Source: Apoderus coryli
Taxonomy: Eukaryota > Arthropoda > Insecta > Coleoptera > Attelabidae
Direction: 5' to 3'
Length of the DNA stretch: 64,000 bases
Assembly: GCA_911728435.2 (NCBI GenBank)
Contig: OU452198.1
Coordinates: forward strand, 38,345,902-38,409,901
The translations under genes were made by a program, and so were the position numbers. Under the pieces are notes generated by a model. The model worked only from the letters and a program-made list of their open reading frames with translations. It was not told the origin of the DNA and made no database searches. Shown one piece after another: positions 10,318-21,782 of the stretch (its first letter is position 1; every line of letters starts with the position of its first letter).

Positions 10318-10455
10318 CAGTGACTCTGTGATTTTTTGATACACAGTTTCATCAAGGTAAAAAGTGCGGTACCTCATTGGCGTACGTAATTAAATAATTT
10401 ATTTCAAATCTGATAAATTTACTCGAGTCTTTGTCATCCAAAATACTAACTTAAA
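10318..10455 (+). repeat. left arm of inverted repeat around the Penelope-like element
   Basis: Contains TTTCATCAAGGTAAAAAGTG, GGTACCTCATTGGCGTACGT and TTTGTCATCCAAAATACT. The same blocks occur inverted at 13240-13405 (AGTATTTTGGATGACAAAG ... ACGTACGCCAATGTGGTACC ... ACTTTTTACCTCGATGAAA). The arms are diverged, about 130-160 bp each. Confidence 0.7.
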
Positions 10456-10469
10456 AATTAATAACCTTT

Positions 10470-12013
10470 TAAGTGACAATTCCACCCTGTGAAAAAATTA
10501 ATCGTGATCCTACAAATTCTATCCAAAATAGACAAAATATTATAATAAAAAAATGGGAAGATATGGGGTATATTTCTCCGGCGATGGCAAAAAATCTCAA
10601 AACATATAACTCATTACTACCGAGACTCTATGGCTTACCCAAGCTACATAAACAAAATATACCGTTGAGGCCGATTGGATCTTGTACACAATCTCCTACA
10701 AAAAGACTTTCAGATTTCTGGAAAGGAATCTTAAAACATATTATTAATAAAAATGATTTTTATATCAAAGGCTCATGGGATTTTAAGAATAAAATCAAAG
10801 ATGTAACAGTACCAAAGGACCATGCGCTCATCTCATTAGATGTTGTCTCTTTATAGACTAACATCCCAGTTGATCTAGCCATTCAAATAATAGAAAAGAC
10901 AACACACTGACATACCTTTTGAAGAATTTAAAAAAGCATTAGAATTCACACTCTCTATCACTTATTTTCAATTCGAAAACACTTTTTATAAACAAATTAG
11001 TGGAGTTTCGATGGGCGCTTCCATATCAAGTGTAGTTGCCCAAATGGTAAAGGAAGATTTGGAAGTGAATGTTCTGAACGCTTTACATTATAAACCAGTC
11101 TTCTTCTATATGTACGTGGATGATTGTATTGCTTTAGTGCCAACGAAATATATTGACAAAATAAAAGACGGTTTCAATACTTATCATCCCAAGTTACAAT
11201 TCACAATCGAACTTGAAAATAACAATGAACTGAATTTTCTGGATACCACTTTACTAAAAATAGATAATAAGATCAGAACAAAATGGTACACGAAACCAAC
11301 TTGGTCGCAACGATATACACATTATAATTATAGTCATCCTCTTAGTCATAAAAATAGTGTAGTTATTGGACTCGCTGATAGAGCTATCAAGCTAACGGAC
11401 CCGGAATATCGAAAAGACTCTATTACAAAAGCAAAAAATGCACTATTAAAAAACAACTACCCGAAAATCCTAATAGATAAAATTTATAAGAAACGAATAC
11501 ACAAGTTTTATAATGATATCAATACCAAGAAAAACCAATCTGATCAATCAAAACGGTATACATCACTACGATATGTTAGGGGTCTCTCAGAAAACATTGA
11601 AAGAAAGTTAAGAAAATACAACATCGAGGTTTGGCACAAAAATAATCACAATTTAAAAACACAAATTTACACCAAACTCAAAAGTAAAATCCCAAAAATG
11701 AACAACACCCATGTTGTATACCAAATACCATGTAAAAATTGCGATGGCGTGTATATAGGACAAACAAAACAACTTCTTGCAAAAAGGTTAAACTGCCACA
11801 GCAATCCTAAAAGTGGAAATACTGCCTTAAAAAAACGTAGCGAAAGAACATAACCACGATTTTAATTTTGAATCCACTGATATTCTAGCTAAAGAAACCA
11901 ACACAAAGAAGAGAGAAATTTTAGAGATGATTCACATAAAAAAGAATATGAACAGTATAAATGACAGGTCCGACATCCAATTTTTGAGTAATATTTATAG
12001 TAATATAATATAA
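10470..12013 (+). pseudogene. Penelope-like element, RT plus GIY-YIG endonuclease
   Basis: The reading order fits a Penelope-like polyprotein: PRLYGLPKLHK and PLRPIGS (RT fingers), ISLDVVSL (normally followed by FTN, here a stop at 10855), then a frame change. GVSMGASIS and YVDDC (catalytic, 11113-11124) follow, and finally CKNCDGVYIGQT...LAKRL, the GIY-YIG nuclease that nicks the target. A second frame change near 11840 separates the last 55 codons (KEHNHDFNFE, KKREILEMIHI, INDRSDIQFL), ending at 12013. The 5' half is missing. Penelope-like elements lack the usual LTR or LINE nucleases and carry hammerhead ribozymes in their terminal repeats. Dead copy with at least three lesions. Confidence 0.9.
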
Positions 12014-12470
12014 CGAATCCCACATATTCATTATGAATCTTTTTAACATCCCTTGTATGAGTTGGAATCGCAGTCGGAACTTTCCTATCGGTGTGTGATT
12101 GTATACTTTTTATTTTACTTCATATTTTTTTAATTATAGTGACAGACATTTTAAACATTATTTTAAACAATGCCCAATACTGAACAGAAATAATCTGAAT
12201 TTCTGGTATACATATTAATGCCTTGGTCAAATGAAAAGATTTTTTTTTTTTTTTTTAGTATTAGTAATAGTAAATGAAAAGATGTTGTGAGGTATAATGT
12301 TTTATTAAATTATTTTTATTCTGTTTAAAGTATGATGATTTTAATTGTAAAGCTCGTGAATTGTTTTGTTGGTTACCTGTCTTTTAAAAAGTTTTGTTGA
12401 CTACATGTTTTTGTTTTATGTTAGTGAAATATTTAATATTTTTTAGAAATTATAAAAAAAAGAAGATTCT

Positions 12471-12516
12471 GTTGCCTGAAGAAGACAACGTAATGTTGTC
12501 GAAACGTTGTACGGGG
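12471..12516 (+). ncRNA. hammerhead-ribozyme-like motif, Penelope 3' region
   Basis: CTGAAGA (12476-12482) is followed by a perfect 6-bp stem II (GACAAC / GTTGTC, loop GTAAT), then GAAAC (12501-12505) and GTTGTA, which allows A-U and C-G of a 2-bp stem III before A12511. Stem I does not pair well (C opposite C at the first position), so cleavage may be weak or lost. It lies about 460 bp past the end of the Penelope-like ORF, where such elements carry their ribozyme. Confidence 0.6.
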
Positions 12517-12519
12517 AAA

Positions 12520-13239
12520 AAAATGTGATATGAAATAAATATACAATATTTATTTCAAAAAACTAGTTTTAATCTGAACCTCATTCCCAAGAAAATCGAC
12601 TAGTAAAAAACTAAATAATAAAGTTCAAGAAAACCTTCAAGAAAAAAAAATATAAAAGTTCTAATTTTGATAAAAATTCATACAGTGTGTGCCATTAAAA
12701 ATGTATCAAAAATGCATTAGAAACTATGATGGCTTGGTCGAGGATATTGACTTTGTTGTTATTATTTTTAGTTCACAGTTTAATTAATATTTTTCAAGTT
12801 AATGTTTATTCTTAGTTTCAATGTTTCCTTATTTCTTAATAAAACCACACAACATAACATTTTGTTTCCATGGACTGAGTTAATATAATAATAATACTCG
12901 TTATTCGACAGGTACAATCACAAAAAGGAAACAAATTTTACAGATTACTTGCAAAGCTTTTTTGAAATACGTTCAAAAGCGAGTCGATATCAACTCCCAA
13001 GAATATTACAGCCTTTCTCTGGACTAGAATAGTAACGTGAACAGATATTACACAATGAGACTGAGAATATTTAGTTTTTGGACTGCCCTCGTGTCTTGAT
13101 CATGATGGCAACTATCTAAAAAGTATAATTGGATTGCAATAAAGTTCATACGGCGCCGGCGTCTTGGAATCTGCATTACTTTTTTCCAAATTATTAACTA
13201 AAATTTTAATGATACATTGTATGAATTTTTAGCAAAATT
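12520..13239. other. AT-rich, no gene
   Basis: Probable untranslated or terminal-repeat remainder of the Penelope-like element, followed by unclassified AT-rich sequence before the right inverted-repeat arm. Confidence 0.4.
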
Positions 13240-13405
13240 AGAATCTAAGTATTTTGGATGACAAAGACTTGAGTAAATTTATCAGATTTGAAATAAATTA
13301 TGTCCTAGAGGTAGTTTACTCTTGAACGAAAAAAAATTAAACCCAATTAAAACGTACGCCAATGTGGTACCAAACTTTTTACCTCGATGAAAATGTGCAC
13401 CTCGT
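13240..13405 (-). repeat. right arm of inverted repeat around the Penelope-like element
   Basis: Inverted counterpart of 10318-10455, carrying about 30-40 extra bases in its middle (TCCTAGAGGTAGTTTACTC region). It shows that the Penelope-like copy sits inside, or brought with it, a larger inverted structure of about 3 kb. Confidence 0.7.
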
Positions 13406-13419
13406 AACAGTATACCTTC

Positions 13420-15318
13420 CTACCAAACGTGATAAAAAATATAGGAATCAGTGACGTACTTAAAGAATTTTTGGGGGACATAGTTCAGGATCTATGATAT
13501 ATTTTTTTAAATAAATTATATTATAGGATATTTTGATTCGTTTTTTATTTGTTCTTTACACAGTATCCTACCAAATAAAAAAAAAAACAAAAAATATGCT
13601 TGCGCACGAAAGGTCCTGGGTTCCATCCATGCTCTTGCAAGTTTTTTTTATTTCTAATTTTTGAACAAAGCCGTTAAATAGGTAGTTGGGTTAGTTTTTA
13701 ATGTTAGAGTTATTATTTTCACTTATTTAGATATTTATAATTTTTGGATAAAGTAGTTTGGTAGTTGGGGTAATTTAGGATGTTATAATTAAATAATAGA
13801 TTTTGGGACGATTCCAACCTTCGGGAAAATTTTGGAATGACACAACCGATTCTTGTTTTGTATCTATTTGTAAGTTGTTAATTATATATTTATTGAACCG
13901 AGATTTTATTGGCTATACATTTTCAACAATTAATTGTTATAATATCTAATACACTTCACTGGTGTTATATGTTTACTAACTTTATTGAGCAGGCTTATTT
14001 CTTCTTTTAAAAATAATAATGAATATATTATTAATTTTTGTTTACAACCTGATTGATATTAGTGCATTTGCACAGCCGGGTGGGTGCCACAACAAACATG
14101 TTTGTCTCCAAGTAAAAATACGATACCAAAACAATTCTAGTATAATTAAAAACTAAAAAAACATAAAATTTCCATTAAAAATAACTGATTTAGCTACGCT
14201 TATATCCTGCATCTTATTGGCATGAAAAAATAAAATAAAATTGACTATGAACCAATTATATAATGTTACGAAAAAGAAAAACTAGTATTTTGGCCTTGCC
14301 ATCTAAATATTAATTAATGCAAATTTCAAATTATTTATAGTAATAAAATGTATTATTATTAAAATATTGCATAGTTTGATATTCAGATATAGTATAAATG
14401 ACACTCTGTAGGTTAAGTACCTTATCAAAACGTGATTTGGATTGAAACAACTATTAATGCGTTAGGATTATAACGAGTTCTAATTCATCAAAATAATCAA
14501 TCATATTATTGGCCACCTACTTTATATTATGTGACTTAAATAAATGCGCTTGATACCAATTTGTACCAAAATTAAATGAATTACTATATAAGGTGCGTTT
14601 CCACCGAGATTACCATCTTGAACGGGTCGGAAACCTATTGTACACTGAAGATTAGAAAATAAGGAGGGAAAAGTCATACAATGTAGGTATATTTTAGCGG
14701 TGAGATTGGAGACAATAGACCTGCAAACAAACTTGTTAAAAAACTATTAAAAAATACTCAATTGCGTAAAATATTGATAATACTACCTAGGTATTTGCAT
14801 AGCTAATTTATTTCTAGAATTTTCTGTTTTGTTATCTTCATCTTATTCTACATAACAAATTTGCAAATTACTTCACCACTATATGGATTACTCGACAGGT
14901 ACTGTACTCGTACATAACTGCAACCTCTCATTATTTAGTACAAATAGAACTTTCACCGTTTTATTCATTTTCAAGTTCAAGGTTGAGGTTATGTAGGTAT
15001 ATGAATATATTACGTTTTCATTGTAGTAGAGATAGGACTATAAAATTTACCATAAATCAGTATGGATAAACAATCATCATTGATATTTTAATTCACAAAT
15101 CTACTTGTTTGTTATGCTGATTAAATGAAAGAGTAAAAATAGAAATTTTGCAGAAATGGGTAGGTATGTATTTTTATTGCATATAAATTTTAATATTTAA
15201 ATACTAATAATAAGTTGAACTATTATTTATTAAACATGTTAATCGGTGAACTTTTGTTATTTATAAATGAATAGCTACATTCTTTGAGGCTTCAACCTGT
15301 TAGGATATAAATTGTTTA
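13420..15318. other. AT-rich stretch with a tRNA-like half and a family D repeat
   Basis: No gene. At 13795-13855 there is a family D repeat (TTCCAACCTTCGGGAAAATT). At about 13597-13640 GGTCCTGGGTTCCATCC looks like the T arm and B box of a tRNA or tRNA-derived SINE, without a convincing acceptor or D arm. The rest is featureless. Confidence 0.4.
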
Positions 15319-15319
15319 A

Positions 15320-15850
15320 GGTACGAGGGTGGTTTGATAAGTCTGTGACTTTTAAACGAAATCATTTTATTTTTCTCCATAATCTCTATTTAGTCTAAAG
15401 TGTTTCTAATTTTTTTTATTCCTTCTAAACACATAATAAGCGTTTGTGTCAACGATGATCTCTTCAGTTGGACCCGTATCTACAGGTTTGGAAGCAGGAA
15501 ATAGTCGAAAGGTGCTAAATCTGTAGAGTATGGTGAATGAGATAGCAGTTTGTAGCCCAATTGAAAAACTACATTGCAATGGTGACTACAGACGTATGCA
15601 GCCATGCAATGTGATGACATAAATTGTCAACTTTGTCCAATAGCTGTGCATAATTTTCGCCCTTTTAAGATAATCGATATGAATGACACCACCCGAATCC
15701 CAGAAAACTGGGGCCATGACTTTGTTGGCTGACAAACTCATCATAACATTTTCGGCGTATTTTCCAAAAAACATTATTTTTACCAAAGTTACACATGTGT
15801 AGTGGACAACACTCAAAGCATTTACTGGGCTGCCGACTTTTGGTTTGATA
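15320..15850 (-). pseudogene. mariner transposase relic
   Basis: Minus-strand sequence holds ANKVMAPVFWDSGGVIHIDY, the second catalytic D region of mariner transposases (VFWD.....HIDYL). About 50 codons later comes SHSPYSTDLAPFDYFLLPNL, the third catalytic D region (PPYSPDLAPSDYFLF). The region between is frameshifted and partly deleted, and the N-terminal DNA-binding part is missing. At 15324 ACGAGGGTGGTTTGATAAGT is the expected mariner terminal repeat; a partial GGTTTGATAAG occurs near 15842. Dead element. Confidence 0.85.
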
Positions 15851-15854
15851 AGAT

Positions 15855-16018
15855 TACATAAATCTATTTGAGTGGATTTAAAATATTATAATAAACAATT
15901 TTCTTCCACAAAATAGTAAGTCGTCCATAGTATTGTGGTCTAATCGTTTGATCTATATTTTAGAATTGGATTATTTCAAATTTGTCAAAGATTTTATGTA
16001 CCGAAATTGATAAATGTT
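15855..16018. other. AT-rich leader of the 16.0-kb hammerhead
   Basis: Contains CTTCCACAAAATAGTAAGTCGTCC, a block like the outer ends of the hammerhead-bearing repeats at 48.6 and 58.1 kb (GTC...CTCCAC). It may mark the outer end of a hammerhead-bearing element. Confidence 0.3.
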
Positions 16019-16020
16019 AA

Positions 16021-16064
16021 GCCACTGATGATGGACATTAGATATCCGAAACATGTCTGCCAGA
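16021..16064 (+). ncRNA. hammerhead ribozyme core
   Basis: CTGATGA at 16025-16031. Stem II is GGACAT/ATATCC with one C-A mismatch and loop TAG. GAAAC is at 16048-16052, followed by AT and GTC, so stem III is the minimal A-U, C-G pair with a 2-nt loop, and the cleavage site would be GUC after 16057. All invariant core bases of a type I hammerhead are present. Stem I pairs only for about 2 bp (CA/TG), so in cis activity is uncertain. Confidence 0.7.
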
Positions 16065-16520
16065 TTGCATAATTAAAGCTGTGTTTGTTTTGTGCAGGGT
16101 CGGCTATTATTGCGTAATTATTAATAATTGTTACACTCTATTATAATGCACTATTTTTTCAAAGTTAATTGATTAATTGATAAATGTGTGAAGTTTATTA
16201 GGGTTGCATGAATAATTTTTTACAAAACGGTTTTTTGTATTTACTTGATTTATTTACTTTGATAATATTGAAGTAATTATTTTATGATATTTTACTTTTA
16301 CTAAGATGTTGACCACGCGTTCTGTCATTGACACTTTTGATTTATTTATTTTAATATAAATTCGAGGAAACTGTACAGAATCTAGCATTTTTGGCTTTTG
16401 ATTTTTTTTGGTTTCTATGTCCCTTTAATCTTTTTTCTAAGCGTTGTTATGTTTTCCGTCGTAATATTTACACGTGGCCCCATAAACTCATTATAATATT
16501 ATTTTGACTTTCATTAGTGT
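16065..16520. other. AT-rich, no gene
   Basis: Likely remainder of the hammerhead-bearing repeat and unclassified AT-rich DNA. I see no open frame of interest. Confidence 0.4.
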
Positions 16521-16523
16521 AGA

Positions 16524-18135
16524 TAATAATAATAATAATAATAATAATAGGCTTTATTAAGATTATATATAAATATACATCATCTTAAATGGCGAAGTCT
16601 AGCTGGTTCTTTTCTTTTGAGTAAAAAAAAGGCCGCTACTCAACATTAACCACTTAAACAATATAAAAACTAAACACATAACCTATATGAATTGTATTAA
16701 TATAAAACAATGATATTTATATCCTTAACTACAAAAAATTTCAATTCTTATTTAGTTACAAAAACTATTCAAACAAAAACACCCTAATTAAAACTAATGA
16801 AACACCCTTATATCAAATCAAATTACGAATAAGACAAAAACAAAACTTATTAATATCAATAAAAAATAACCATACATATAACTAGACAATTAAATTTAAT
16901 AACTACCTACTGAAAGTTGAAACATCCCTAGTCAATCAACTGCGAGTGTAAATTATCTTTCACTTTTTTTCGAAAACCGTTTACTGAAAGTGGCACTGAG
17001 AAATACGCTATAAAATCATTATGGTATTTTACAGCATTGTACGTAAAACTTCTTTTAAATAATGCAGATTTATGCTGAGGCATAGTAAGAAGATTCCTAT
17101 TTCTCAAGGGCACATTATGAACCTCATCTCTGAAAACAAGTTTATCCCTTAAATAAGCTGGCACAGATGATTGAATTAACAGGAACAAAAAAGAAAGGAA
17201 TAAGTATACAAATAATTTGTACACACTCAACCAATTGAGTTCCCTTATCTTTGCAGAGACATGATCATATTTCTTCAAACCACATACAAAACGACAGCAG
17301 TTATTTTGTATTTTTTGAAGTCGATTTCTATCAAATACCGTTAGTGCTGGATAGTACAAAATTAAACCATAAGAAACTGAAGATAATATATATGACTCAC
17401 ATAATTTTTTACGGACTTTAAAATTCAGAATATTTCGGTTGGCATACAATACTTTTCATGCTAGGTACGACTTTTTATTTAAATTACTAATGTGTTGATC
17501 AAATCTCACTTTGCAGTCAAATATAATTCCCAAATTCTTAGCGGTCGATTCATAATGCAAAGGTTGACTTTCCAGTTCCAGAGTAATATAGTTCTTTAAA
17601 AAGTGTAAAATATTGTCTGATGCATAGATCATGACTTGAGTTTTACCAGCATTTAATTTCAAACTATGTTTCTTACAGTATTCCGATATATTGTATAAAT
17701 CAGAATTTATATTTGCCTGAACATCACTATAGTCAGATGGATCAAATGTATAAACAAGTTGTGTATCATCCGCATACGATTCACTCATGCCAAACCTCAC
17801 GCAACTCCCCAAATCAAACGTATACAATAAATATAAAAGAGTACCCAGAATAGAGCTTTGTGGCACTCCAGAATCCACCCTTGCCACATCAGACACTCTC
17901 CCATTCACTCTGACATACTGCTGCCGATCATACAAGTAATTTTTGAAAAACAGAATACCCTTATCACTCACACCAAGGTAATGAAGCTTGGCATGGTCCA
18001 CGCAATCAAATGCCTTGGAAAAATCCAAAAGCACTAATATAGTCGCCATCTTATTATCTAAACCACGAATTATCAAATCATTCACATGTAACAACAGTGA
18101 TGCTGAGCCAAAACCTGGCCTAAATCCAGATTGAT
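16524..18135 (-). pseudogene. non-LTR retrotransposon, RT and C-terminal part
   Basis: The coding part runs from about 18135 down to 16928 in two frames, joined near 17455. The first part holds YQSGFRPG, LLDFSKAFDCVDH, DRQQYVRVN, GVPQSSILG (normally GVPQGS) and SYADDTQLVY (catalytic). The second begins with a conserved ILNFKVRKKLCES block and ends with FKRSFTYNAVKYHN. The 3' part to 16524 is untranslated and ends with a (TAA)n run at 16526-16551, the (ATT)n tail of this strand. The 5' end is cut at 18135 against a small TIR element. It is the same family as the copy at 49935-51355. Confidence 0.9.
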
Positions 18136-18347
18136 ATAAGGGGCATTTGGGTAAATTTTACACATACATTAATTAAACAACCTTCATTATTTTAAATTAT
18201 TACTTTTTTAAAAAGAGCAACTTATAAGCTACAAAAAAGTCAATTACATCGATGTTGTGGTTTCTACCAGTTTTATGGAAACCGATAAATTGCAAATCTG
18301 TTTTTAATTAATTGATTTGAATAATTTACCCAAATGCCCCCTATATC
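18134..18347. mobile_element. small TIR element (MITE-like)
   Basis: Ends are ATATAAGGGGCATTTGGGTA (from 18134) and its near-complement ending at 18347 (TACCCAAATGCCCCCTATAT), giving TIRs of about 24 bp with one mismatch around 165 bp of AT-rich filler. It abuts the truncated 5' end of the non-LTR element at 16524-18135. Confidence 0.65.
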
Positions 18348-18349
18348 TA

Positions 18350-19530
18350 CGCCAATAAACAGTTTATGAAAGCCAAAATAATGCAGATTATTTTAGGTTA
18401 TCGATCCCCAAATGCATGTAAAATTCTGTCAAAATCGGTTAGCTAGTTTTTGATAAATGAACAAAAAAGTGAATTTGACCACTAAATTTGGACACCCTGT
18501 ATCTCGATAACAAAGCATTTGCGAGCATGGTTTCAATGGCAAAAAATGCCTAAATTACTTTCAGGAATCTCCAGTTTTCGTTTTTTGCAACCATAATGAA
18601 TCACCCTGTATAGGAATAGTGTTTCTGTCCTATTGATTTATTTTTCTTTGTATTCTTTAATTTTACTTCGTGTTTCGTAAGTACGAGTATATGCGAGCAA
18701 TCAAACCGGGGTTCTTTTTTAGATCTTTTTGTACTAATGTTGAGTATAAATAGAGTTGTCGTATTGTACTTGGATTTGATTCTTTGAATAGGCTATCACT
18801 TGGAAATTGCATATCATTTTCGAATATTATTTTATTATTATTTTTTTTTTTTTGAAAAATCTCCAGTGGCTTTTAAATTGTGGATCCTACTCCACCCCAC
18901 CCAATTAAACCATAGCGCAGAATAGACTCAACTAAATGTTTCTGGATAGTTATTATGGGCAAAAGTGTTCTGGGTCCGACAATTTTAATATCGAAACGTC
19001 GTATAATGTGTTATTTTGACAAAAAAAGATAAATAAATATGAAATAGGTATTTTTATTTTTAAATCAATTCGATTTTCGGTGTAAACCAGAATAATAAGA
19101 AAAATAAATGTGGAAGATATATTAATTCAAAAATAATTTCTCCTTTTAAATATTTCTAATGAATGCATCATATTTGACATTGAACTATAATTCGAAAATA
19201 ACATACCTATATCTCGTCAAAAAATTAAATTAAATTAAATGCATAATTTTCTAAGAAAACTTATTTTAAAAAGAACTCGAGAATCCGCAAAACTATCTGC
19301 AAAACTCTAATAATTTTATAATAGCTATTAATTTAATCTGTAAGTCACTAACTGGAAAGACACTGGTCACTATAAAAAACTAATTTCTTAACTATATGAA
19401 TATCATTATTCTGCCATATAAAAGTGTTAATAGTTTTATGCCTCTTATAAATCAATCGTCAAATTCAGTAGCATTGACCTCTAACTGTATCTTTTATAAT
19501 ATTTTCAAAGTAAAGAATATTTAGTGTACT
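18350..19530. other. repeat-rich intergenic stretch
   Basis: Contains two CACCCTGTAT motifs near 18492 and 18602, the terminal sequence of insect Tc1/mariner-type elements, in the same orientation and without a partner. A TATCGAAACGTCGTATAATG block near 18991 recalls the GAAAC part of the hammerhead motifs but has no CTGANGA before it. No gene seen. Confidence 0.4.
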
Positions 19531-19533
19531 TAC

Positions 19534-19651
19534 TGGTTCTGAGTTCTTCAGAACTAACTTCCTTTGATTTTGGTTGACTATCATTTGACGTATTGACGGC
19601 ATCGTAAGTTCTGCCCACTAGATTGTTCCAAATCGCTAACAACTCCTTCAT
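19534..19651 (-). CDS. possible first coding exon of an unrecognised host gene
   Basis: On the minus strand ATG (19651-19649), preceded by ACTAAAAAA, opens 39 codons plus one base. It ends at AGAACCA|GTAAGTAC, a strong insect 5' splice site at 19534/19533. The peptide starts MKELLAIWNNLVGRTYDAVN and becomes Ser/Glu/Lys-rich. It is not transposon-like. I do not recognise the family. Sequence upstream (19900-20050) is less AT-rich and could be a promoter. No downstream exon was found before 18.4 kb, so this rests on the start-plus-donor pattern only. Confidence 0.35.
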
Positions 19652-19654
19652 TTT

Positions 19655-20880
19655 TTTAGTAGACAGTTCTTGTTGATTAATAATAACTTATAATAAACGT
19701 AAAACAACTAAATGTCTTTTATCACCTTTGATATAAAGCTTAATTATAAATTTTAAAACCCGTAGATATTTTCAATTAATAAACAATGTTCTTAAAATTT
19801 AGCAGGCTATGATTTAATATGTATTACTCTTTTATAAAAACAAATGCGAATCGTACGCGTTACTTGATTTGTTTTGGTATATTGTCGCTAAACAAATGAT
19901 AATATAATAATCTTGACGCGGTACCGAAGTGAAAACAAAACGCTTTTCACGGCTATCTTTATGTTATATAGTTTTAGTGGCATATAAATGTAAAGTTGTG
20001 CTTAACAAGCTTAACCAATCAGAGCGCGGGATAGTGAGAGCCGAAAGTTATGGGTTTCGATAATATTTGCCACCTCCACTTACCTGTTGATACGAGAATA
20101 TTAGCAAACTGTGCGGAGATAGAAAATTGATTTTATACATGTATAAACCAAATCATGTGAAAGTTATTGATTTCCATTTGAAGTTACATTTGTATAGGGC
20201 ATATATGTTGCTGCCTTATTCTTCTAAATGACTTGACTGGAGGCGATCACGGTTTGTCTTGATACTTTTAGCTAGGTAGGAGCTGATTTTATTTAATTTT
20301 TGATCTTATATTACATTCTTGGTAGGTATATGATTAGACGTCTAAAATAAAATAATACTTGCATGTTGTTGTAGCTTGAAGAAGTCTAGATATGTAAACG
20401 AAACGTATGCAAAGTTAAAGATTGTTTTTTTGCGTTCTAACTTCCAAAACATTTTCGTATGAATTAGATAGCTAATTTTTGTTTGCGTTCGAAACATGTT
20501 TCTTTAATTTTCTCACTAGGGATTTTGCAATTATTTATGGTTAGGTGTCTGTGCAGTTTGCTGATCACAAGTGTGAAATTGTGGACTTCCTGATGTACAA
20601 AATATAATTAGCTCAAGATTTAATATGAGCTCTGCTTAAAAATTAATTAGAAATAATTTTTTAGCATAACGGAACTGTCCATGCCTCAGTCTGATTTCCC
20701 TGATTATACTCGGCCTCTGCTATAATTTAATCAAAATCCTCTGTGTAGGTAAAGCCTGTAATTCTATCTGCTATGCAACAAAATTATTTCCTTTCATGTA
20801 TAATAATAGTCCATCCTCGCATTAAAAAAAATAATAATAATATGCACAACACTCTTATGTGTCCAACCTTTTTTCTAAAT
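19655..20880. other. no gene; diverged ribozyme-like sequence near 20.4 kb
   Basis: The first 450 bp could be 5' flank of the minus-strand exon. Near 20377-20412 CTTGAAGAAGTCTAGATATG followed by ACGAAACGTATGC, and near 20488 CGAAACATGTTTC, resemble the hammerhead-bearing repeats but lack an intact core. Confidence 0.4.
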
Positions 20881-20884
20881 TTTT

Positions 20885-20932
20885 ATTAAGGAGACATGTT
20901 TCGGAAATATAGAATTTCCATCTTCAGCTCAA
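20885..20932 (-). ncRNA. hammerhead ribozyme core
   Basis: Minus strand: CTGAAGA (20927-20921), T, then a perfect 6-bp stem II (GGAAAT / ATTTCC, loop TCTAT), GAAAC (20902-20898), AT and GTC with cleavage predicted after the C at 20893. The core is complete. Stem I complementarity is poor in the immediate flanks, so in cis activity is uncertain. Confidence 0.65.
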
Positions 20933-20984
20933 TAAGAACAGTTTATTTTTTTTACAATTATGTATTTAAAGCAAAAACGAGAAC

Positions 20985-21290
20985 TTTTGAATGTATGACA
21001 TTATTTCCGGCTGTATGACAATAAATATTTTCCTTGTAGTATTGTAGTGAACAAAAAATATAATTTGTTCAACATACTTCAATAGTACGTTAGACGACGA
21101 ACCTAAACTCATTGTCCATCATAAGAGAAACAGAGTCTCTTCTATAAAATCATGACTCTAAGTAATGATTTTTTTCACAAGAAAATTGTGTTTCGCGCCA
21201 TTTTAGACGTACCTAATTAGGTAGTTCCAAAAAATGGCAATCGATTTGTCCCTCATTTTGTTAATCGGTCTGTCTGTATATTTTTCTATA
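20985..21290 (+). repeat. dispersed repeat family C, copy 1
   Basis: About 300 bp with ATGACAATAAATATT, AGTACGTTAGACGACGAACC, GAGAAACAGAGTCTCTTCTA and GGCAATCGATTTGTCC. It recurs inverted at 28722-29005. GAGACTCTGTTTCTC-type sequence is partly palindromic. No coding capacity. Confidence 0.8.
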
Positions 21291-21294
21291 GAGA

Positions 21295-21780
21295 TTTCTT
21301 TTACAGCAGATTTAACGTAACCACATTTGCATTTTACAACTTCGCATGGCGTCCCGCAAATGGGTATATCCTCATCACTTTCCATTTGAATTGTTTACAA
21401 AGCACACAATTTACGAGAAATAACTTTGACGTTACTTAATTAAAACTGCTGTTTGCTATTTGTTTTCAACATGTTGTTAGCAACATATTTTATACAGGGA
21501 ATAAAAACAGTTGCATATATGTATAAAATAATTAATTTTAGTTATTTGATTATATAAATTTAACTTTTGACTTATTAAGGCTTTCAGAAAAAATAGTATC
21601 TGCACTTCGTAGGGAAAGCATCTTCCAGGACTCCTATTGTTGCTGATCTCTACTGGTCCTCGCTCATCAAATTCCATCAGCAGATCGATATTCCATGCAT
21701 TGCACTGAGGCTCTACTAATTTATAGAAATTTATGTTACAGGTGCTTTTCTACTTTTTTAGATTTACGAACACAAATTTG
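21295..21780. other. unclassified stretch
   Basis: A minus-strand frame 21385-21203 begins MESDEDIPICGTPCEVVKCK, but its last third is family C repeat, so a gene is not claimed. The frame 21677-21477 has no family features. Confidence 0.35.
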
Positions 21781-21782
21781 TT

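Noticed and set aside
16524..16551. (TAA)n run as a stand-alone microsatellite
   Set aside because: Its position at the 3' end of a minus-strand LINE explains it as an (ATT)n tail.
21203..21385. 60-codon minus-strand frame starting MESDEDIPICG
   Set aside because: Its last third lies in the family C repeat and no splice signal confirms an exon.
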